Source: Pseudomonas sp. GM48 | Lineage (GTDB): Bacteria; Pseudomonadota; Gammaproteobacteria; Pseudomonadales; Pseudomonadaceae | Length of the DNA stretch: 42,199 bases | Assembly (NCBI RefSeq): GCF_000282335.1 | Contig: NZ_AKJM01000142.1 | Coordinates: 1-42,199, forward strand | Direction: 5' to 3' | In this document: in pieces, positions 38,317 through 42,199 of the stretch | Layout of the letters: each line of letters begins with the position of its first letter | Position numbering within the stretch: position 1 is the first letter of the stretch | The notes under the pieces: model-generated | Seen by the model: the letters and a program-made list of their open reading frames with translations, nothing else | Database searches by the model: none | What the model was told of the DNA's origin: nothing | Program-made: the position numbers and the translations under genes

Positions 38317-38837
38317 GCCGACAAACGCCGGGTCAGCGCATCGGTCGGGTGTTTATGGTACTGGCCTGGTGTGCCGCGCTGTTTCTGGCCACGCGGTTTT
38401 TTGGCCAATGGGAAGCGCGACAGCAAAATCCGAATGTGGTGGTCAGCTCGCAGCAGGGCGAAGGTTTCATTGAGGTGAAACTGGTCAGCAATGCCCAGGG
38501 GCATTTTGTCGCCAGTGGCCAGATCAACGGCCAGACGGTGGACTTCATGCTCGATACCGGGGCGACCGATGTGTCGATCCCGGCGGATCTGGCCAGGCGT
38601 TTGAAACTCGAAGAAGGATTCGGCGTGACCCTGAGCACGGCCAATGGCTTGAGCCAGGGCTATCGCACTCGTATCGAACGCCTGCAACTGGGCGACATCG
38701 TGCTACATGACGTGCGTGCATTGGTGGCGCCGGGACTGCATGGCGATCAGGTGTTGCTCGGCATGAGCGCACTGAACAAACTTGAATTTACCCAGCGCGG
38801 TGGCACCATGCTGCTGCGCCAGACAACGAACCGATGA
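38313..38837 (+). CDS. retropepsin-like aspartic protease (TIGR02281 type)
   Basis: The 174-residue protein has one N-terminal membrane helix (about 12-30) and a periplasmic clan-AA aspartic protease domain. The active-site block is FMLDTGATDVSIP with D81, followed by LSTANGLSQGYRTRIERLQLG and QVLLGMSALNKLEF, which form the rest of a retropepsin-like monomer. Such proteins act as dimers. The start overlaps the upstream stop (ATGA), and parC follows after 7 bp, so it is inside the topoisomerase IV operon. Its substrate is not known. Confidence 0.88.
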   Translation: MSRQTPGQRIGRVFMVLAWCAALFLATRFFGQWEARQQNPNVVVSSQQGEGFIEVKLVSNAQGHFVASGQINGQTVDFMLDTGATDVSIPADLARRLKLEEGFGVTLSTANGLSQGYRTRIERLQLGDIVLHDVRALVAPGLHGDQVLLGMSALNKLEFTQRGGTMLLRQTTNR

Positions 38838-38844
38838 GGCCCGC

Positions 38845-41112
38845 ATGAGCGACTCCCTTGATCTCAGCCTGGACGGTGTAGAACGCCGGTCACTGGCTGA
38901 CTTCACCGAAAATGCCTACCTCAACTACTCCATGTACGTGATCATGGACCGTGCCTTGCCGCATATCGGCGACGGTCTGAAACCGGTACAGCGGCGTATC
39001 GTCTACGCCATGAGCGAGCTGGGGCTGGACGCCGATTCCAAGCACAAGAAGTCGGCGCGTACCGTCGGTGACGTGCTCGGTAAGTTCCACCCCCACGGCG
39101 ACTCGGCTTGCTACGAAGCCATGGTGCTGATGGCCCAGCCGTTCAGCTATCGCTACACGCTGGTCGACGGCCAGGGCAACTGGGGTGCGCCGGATGATCC
39201 CAAGTCCTTCGCCGCCATGCGTTACACCGAAGCGCGGCTGTCGCGTTATTCCGAAGTGCTGCTCAGCGAGCTGGGCCAGGGCACGGCAGACTGGGGCCCG
39301 AACTTCGACGGCACGCTGGACGAGCCGCTGGTCTTGCCGGCGCGTTTGCCGAACATTCTGCTCAACGGCACCACTGGCATCGCCGTGGGCATGGCCACCG
39401 ACGTGCCGCCGCACAACCTGCGCGAAGTGGCCACGGCCTGCGTGCGTTTGCTCGATGAGCCCAAGGCCACGGTCGAACAGCTCTGCGAACACATCCAGGG
39501 CCCGGACTACCCGACCGAAGCGGAAATCATCACCCCGCGCGCCGACCTGCTGAAAATCTACGAAACCGGTCGCGGTTCGGTGCGCATGCGCGCCGTGTAT
39601 CACATCGAAGACGGCGACATCATCGTCACCGCGCTGCCGCACCAGGTCTCGGGTGCCAAGGTGCTGGAGCAAATCGCCGCAATGATGCAGGCCAAGCCGT
39701 CCAAGGCCCCGCAAATTGCCGACCTGCGTGATGAGTCCGACCACGAAAACCCGTGCAGGATCGTGATCATTCCGGGGGCGCGGAAGAACTTCGACCACGA
39801 TGCCTTGATGCAGCACCTGTTCGCCAGCACCGAGCTGGAGTCGAGCTACCGGGTCAACATCAACATCATCGGCCTGGACGGCAAGCCGCAGCTGAAAAAC
39901 CTGCGCGCGTTGCTGGTTGAATGGCTGGAATTCCGGGTGCAGACCGTACGTCGTCGCCTGCAATTTCGCCTCGACAAGGTTGAGCGTCGCCTGCACCTGT
40001 TGGACGGTTTGTTGATTGCCTACCTCAACCTGGATGAAGTGATCCACATCATCCGTACCGAGGAGCAGCCACGGGCCAGGCTGATCGAACGCTTCGCCCT
40101 GAGCGAAATCCAGGCTGACTACATCCTCGACACCCGTCTGCGTCAGTTGGCGCGACTGGAAGAGATGAAGCTGCGTGCCGAGCAGGATGAACTGCTCAAG
40201 GAACAAGCCAAGCTGCAAGCCCTGCTGAGCAGCGAAGCCAAGTTGAAAAAACTGGTGCGCAGCGAACTGATCAAGGACGCTGAAACCTACGGTGATGACC
40301 GCCGGTCGCCTATTGTCGAGCGTGCCGAAGCCAAAGCCCTGACCGAGCACGATCTGCTGCCGAACGAGAAAGTGACGGTCGTGCTGTCGGAAAAAGGCTG
40401 GATTCGTTCCGCCAAAGGCCACGAGATCGATGCCACCGGGCTTTCCTACAAGGCCGGGGACGGTTTCAAGGCGCTGGCCGCCGGGCGTTCCAACCAGTTT
40501 GCCGTGTTTATCGACTCCACCGGCCGCAGTTATTCGGTGGCCGCCCACACCTTGCCGTCGGCCCGTGGCCAGGGCGAACCGCTGACCGGTCGCCTGACGC
40601 CGCCACCGGGAGCGAGTTTCGAATGCGTGCTGATGCCGGAAGACGATGCGCTGTACGTGATCGCCTCCGACGCCGGCTACGGTTTCGTGGTCAAGGGTGA
40701 AGACCTGCAGGCCAAGAACAAGGCGGGCAAGGCCCTGTTGAGCCTGCCGAACAACGCCAAGGTGATGCTGCCGCGCCCGGTGGCCGATCGTGAACAGAAC
40801 TGGTTGGCGTCGGTGACTACCGAAGGTCGCCTGCTGATCTTTAAAATCAGCGACCTGCCACAATTAGGTAAAGGCAAAGGCAACAAGATCATCGGGATTC
40901 CCGGTGAGCGAGTCGCCAGTCGCGAAGAGTTTGTGACGGACATCGCCGTATTGCCGGACGGTGCAACACTGGTGTTGCAGGCCGGGAAACGTACCTTGTC
41001 GCTGAAAGCGGACGACCTCGAACACTACAAGGGTGAACGTGGCCGTCGTGGCAATAAATTGCCGCGTGGTTTCCAGCGGGTAGATGCGCTGCTCGTCGAA
41101 AACCCCAATTAG
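38845..41112 (+). CDS. parC: DNA topoisomerase IV subunit A
   Basis: ParC is the DNA-cleaving subunit of topoisomerase IV. The 755-residue product starts at ATG 38845 (MSDSLDLSLDGVERRSLADF), matching the pseudomonad family. The quinolone-determining region FHPHGDSACYEAMV has the usual S87 and E91, so no common resistance substitution is present there. The catalytic tyrosine is Y127 in SFAAMRYTEARL. The C-terminal part is a beta-pinwheel with GRSNQFAVF and GKGNKIIGIPGERVAS. An in-frame ATG 21 codons upstream lies within the protease gene and is rejected. A strong hairpin follows at 41122-41159. Confidence 0.97.
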   Translation: MSDSLDLSLDGVERRSLADFTENAYLNYSMYVIMDRALPHIGDGLKPVQRRIVYAMSELGLDADSKHKKSARTVGDVLGKFHPHGDSACYEAMVLMAQPFSYRYTLVDGQGNWGAPDDPKSFAAMRYTEARLSRYSEVLLSELGQGTADWGPNFDGTLDEPLVLPARLPNILLNGTTGIAVGMATDVPPHNLREVATACVRLLDEPKATVEQLCEHIQGPDYPTEAEIITPRADLLKIYETGRGSVRMRAVYHIEDGDIIVTALPHQVSGAKVLEQIAAMMQAKPSKAPQIADLRDESDHENPCRIVIIPGARKNFDHDALMQHLFASTELESSYRVNINIIGLDGKPQLKNLRALLVEWLEFRVQTVRRRLQFRLDKVERRLHLLDGLLIAYLNLDEVIHIIRTEEQPRARLIERFALSEIQADYILDTRLRQLARLEEMKLRAEQDELLKEQAKLQALLSSEAKLKKLVRSELIKDAETYGDDRRSPIVERAEAKALTEHDLLPNEKVTVVLSEKGWIRSAKGHEIDATGLSYKAGDGFKALAAGRSNQFAVFIDSTGRSYSVAAHTLPSARGQGEPLTGRLTPPPGASFECVLMPEDDALYVIASDAGYGFVVKGEDLQAKNKAGKALLSLPNNAKVMLPRPVADREQNWLASVTTEGRLLIFKISDLPQLGKGKGNKIIGIPGERVASREEFVTDIAVLPDGATLVLQAGKRTLSLKADDLEHYKGERGRRGNKLPRGFQRVDALLVENPN

Positions 41113-41121
41113 GTGACTTAG

Positions 41122-41159
41122 AAGCGCCGATCTACGATTTAACCCGTAGTTCGGCGCTT
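41122..41159 (+). terminator. terminator hairpin after parC
   Basis: AAGCGCCGA and CTACG (41122-41130, 41132-41136) pair with CGTAG and TCGGCGCTT (41145-41149, 41151-41159), with a T:T mismatch and an 8-nt loop. Only three T residues follow, but the stem is strong and sits 10 bp after the stop. Confidence 0.75.
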
Positions 41160-41252
41160 TGCGCTGGAGTCGGAACGCATATTCACGGATGATATGGCCT
41201 TTCAAGCGCCGGCACTGCCGCGCGTTCTTCATATTTGTTGAGTATTTTCACT

Positions 41253-41275
41253 GTGATCAGCCTTTTAGCGATCAC
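41253..41275 (+). promoter_or_regulatory. hairpin before the PqiC-like gene
   Basis: GTGATC-A-GC pairs with GC-GATCAC around CTTTTA, ending 12 nt before the ATG and next to the GGATGGGA ribosome-binding region. It could affect initiation. The remainder of the 175-bp gap contains the parC terminator and no clear promoter. Confidence 0.3.
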
Positions 41276-41287
41276 CTGGATGGGACG

Positions 41288-42001
41288 ATGACTGCTCTGC
41301 GCCTTCCTTTTATTCTTATGCTCGCCGGCATTCTTGGCCTGGCGGGCTGCAGCGTTCACCAACCGGTGTCGCTGTATCAGCTGGACGCTGGAAGTCCGGC
41401 TCAGCCTGCACAGAACGCGGGCATGGCGGTATTGTTGGGGCCGGTCACCGTGGCCGACTACCTGCAACGCGAAACCCTGTTGCAGCGTCAGCCGGATGGC
41501 AGCCTGCAAGCCTCGACCGACGGTCGTTGGGCTGGCAGCCTTTCGTCGGATATCGATCAACTGTTGCTCCGTCAGGTCGCAGGTCACCTGGACAGCCAGC
41601 GCGTAGTACTGGCCCCGGCTACAGTGGGTTTCACCCCGGATGTTCAGGTGCTGCTGACCATCACACGCCTGGATTCGGGTGAAAAACAACCGGCGATCCT
41701 CGATGCGCAATGGCGCCTGATCGACCGTCGCGGGCAGGTCCGCGACAACCGCATCATCCATTTGCAGGAACAGCATGCCGGTAGTACGGCGGCTCAGGTC
41801 CAGGCGCAGGGCGTGTTGCTGCAACGCCTGGCCGAGCAATTGTCTGTGGCACTCAAGCCACTGGCCAATCAGCCGCCGATCGCCGAAGTCCCGCGCAAAC
41901 CGGCGGCCAAGCCGGCGGCGCCTGCAGTAGAACAGGAGAAGCAGCCGAAGATCCCGATGGCCGCGCCTGTTCGTACGGATATGGAAGTGTTCCGCTTCTG
42001 A
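41288..42001 (+). CDS. PqiC-like ABC-transport auxiliary lipoprotein
   Basis: The 237-residue precursor from ATG 41288 has a lipoprotein signal ending in LGLAGC (C21); no Asp follows, so outer-membrane sorting is likely. The mature part resembles the PqiC/YmbA family: VSLYQLDAG, VLLGPVTVADYLQRETLLQR, GRWAGSLSSDIDQLLLRQV and a late VLLQRLAEQLSVAL. Family members partner with MCE-type systems that move lipids between membranes. No MCE or permease gene is adjacent in the window. A Pro/Ala/Lys-rich tail (about 205-230) precedes the last residues. The frame is open 43 codons upstream, but the lipobox decides the start. Confidence 0.85.
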   Translation: MTALRLPFILMLAGILGLAGCSVHQPVSLYQLDAGSPAQPAQNAGMAVLLGPVTVADYLQRETLLQRQPDGSLQASTDGRWAGSLSSDIDQLLLRQVAGHLDSQRVVLAPATVGFTPDVQVLLTITRLDSGEKQPAILDAQWRLIDRRGQVRDNRIIHLQEQHAGSTAAQVQAQGVLLQRLAEQLSVALKPLANQPPIAEVPRKPAAKPAAPAVEQEKQPKIPMAAPVRTDMEVFRF

Positions 42002-42020
42002 CCCTGGATGGATTTGAAAC

Positions 42021-42047
42021 AAAGCCTGCATTGATGCGGGCTTTTTT
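42021..42047 (+). terminator. intrinsic terminator after the PqiC-like gene
   Basis: AAAGCCTGCA (42021-42030) pairs with TGCGGGCTTT (42035-42044) over a TTGA loop with one G:U pair, followed by TTT to 42047. This is the best intrinsic terminator of the window. Confidence 0.88.
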
Positions 42048-42074
42048 GTTTCTGCAGGTGGGTTTGTAGCAGCT

Positions 42075-42199
42075 GCCGAGCCTGCGAGGCTGCGTTCGAG
42101 GACGAAGTCCTCGCAATCCGGTAACGCCGTTTGTCTGGCCGCGCCCATCGCCTGGCTTTACGACTGCTGCGCAGCCGAACGCAGCCTCGCGGGCTCGGC
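42075..42199. repeat. type-C REP pair at window end
   Basis: Arms 42075-42098 and 42176-42199 are inverse complements with one mismatch (GCCGAGCCTGCGAGGCTGCG type). An inner perfect CGAGGAC/GTCCTCG stem (42097-42113) follows the left arm. The segment 42157-42177 is the exact inverse of 20222-20242 in a type-B unit. The element may continue beyond the window. Confidence 0.75.

Noticed and set aside
39085..39120. Quinolone-resistance substitution in ParC
   Set aside because: S87 and E91 are the usual residues; nothing suggests target resistance.
38890..40863. 657-codon antisense frame opposite parC
   Set aside because: Same reason: parC is certain and the antisense product has no recognisable domain or ribosome binding site.
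41252..41276. Possible CRP/Vfr site before the PqiC-like gene
   Set aside because: TGTGA and TCACC half-sites are 15 bp apart rather than the required 6; the dyad fits a hairpin better.
1..42199. Prophage, insertion sequence, CRISPR or recent genomic island
   Set aside because: No transposase, integrase, array or tRNA was seen; gene order follows the P. aeruginosa core chromosome throughout.

Overview
The window reads as chromosomal DNA of a fluorescent-group Pseudomonas. The grounds are high GC, tightly packed genes with 1-4 bp stop/start overlaps, protein sequences that closely resemble the P. aeruginosa PA5012-PA4963 neighbourhood in the same order, and the P. fluorescens-type REP palindromes that fill many gaps. 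These are judgements from recalled families; no database search was run. I saw no insertion sequence, prophage, CRISPR array, tRNA or rRNA gene.

Region 1 (about 1-20150) is a lipopolysaccharide (LPS) core-oligosaccharide locus. A first transcription unit (137-7096) carries waaF, waaC, waaG, waaP and three further kinase-fold proteins, one of which contains two kinase domains. After a 275-bp gap with a REP pair and a TATAAT promoter, a second unit (7372-14622) encodes a carbamoyltransferase, a GT4 glycosyltransferase, a Mig-14 family protein, a membrane-anchored PIG-L/DnpA deacetylase, an Ssg-like GT4 enzyme and a WapR-like GT2 enzyme. On the opposite strand lies the most unusual gene of the window, 14735-16597: an O-antigen ligase (WaaL-type) fused to a kinase-fold domain. 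Then come msbA (lipid A-core flippase) and hldE (ADP-heptose synthesis). Together they make the heptose donor, build, phosphorylate and carbamoylate the core, flip it, and attach O antigen.

Region 2 (20349-26143) holds a minus-strand operon (FAD oxidoreductase, aldo/keto reductase, and an unknown protein with a Nudix-like segment), a small multidrug transporter divergent from a LysR regulator, and waaA (Kdo transferase), which returns to LPS inner-core assembly.

Region 3 (26304-32324) contains a TolC-type outer-membrane channel on the minus strand, thiC with a TPP riboswitch, the thiamine-precursor transporter gene cytX, and a convergent DUF3298/RsiV-like lipoprotein gene.

Region 4 (32550-42001) is the nudF-yqiB-cpdA-yqiA-parE order also known from E. 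coli, followed by a phytase-like esterase gene and a retropepsin-like protease gene wedged between parE and parC, then a PqiC-like lipoprotein gene with a clear terminator. Gaps carry REP pairs of three sequence types (A: GCGGGCTTGCTCGCG core; B: GGGAGCTTGCTCCC core; C: at the right edge).
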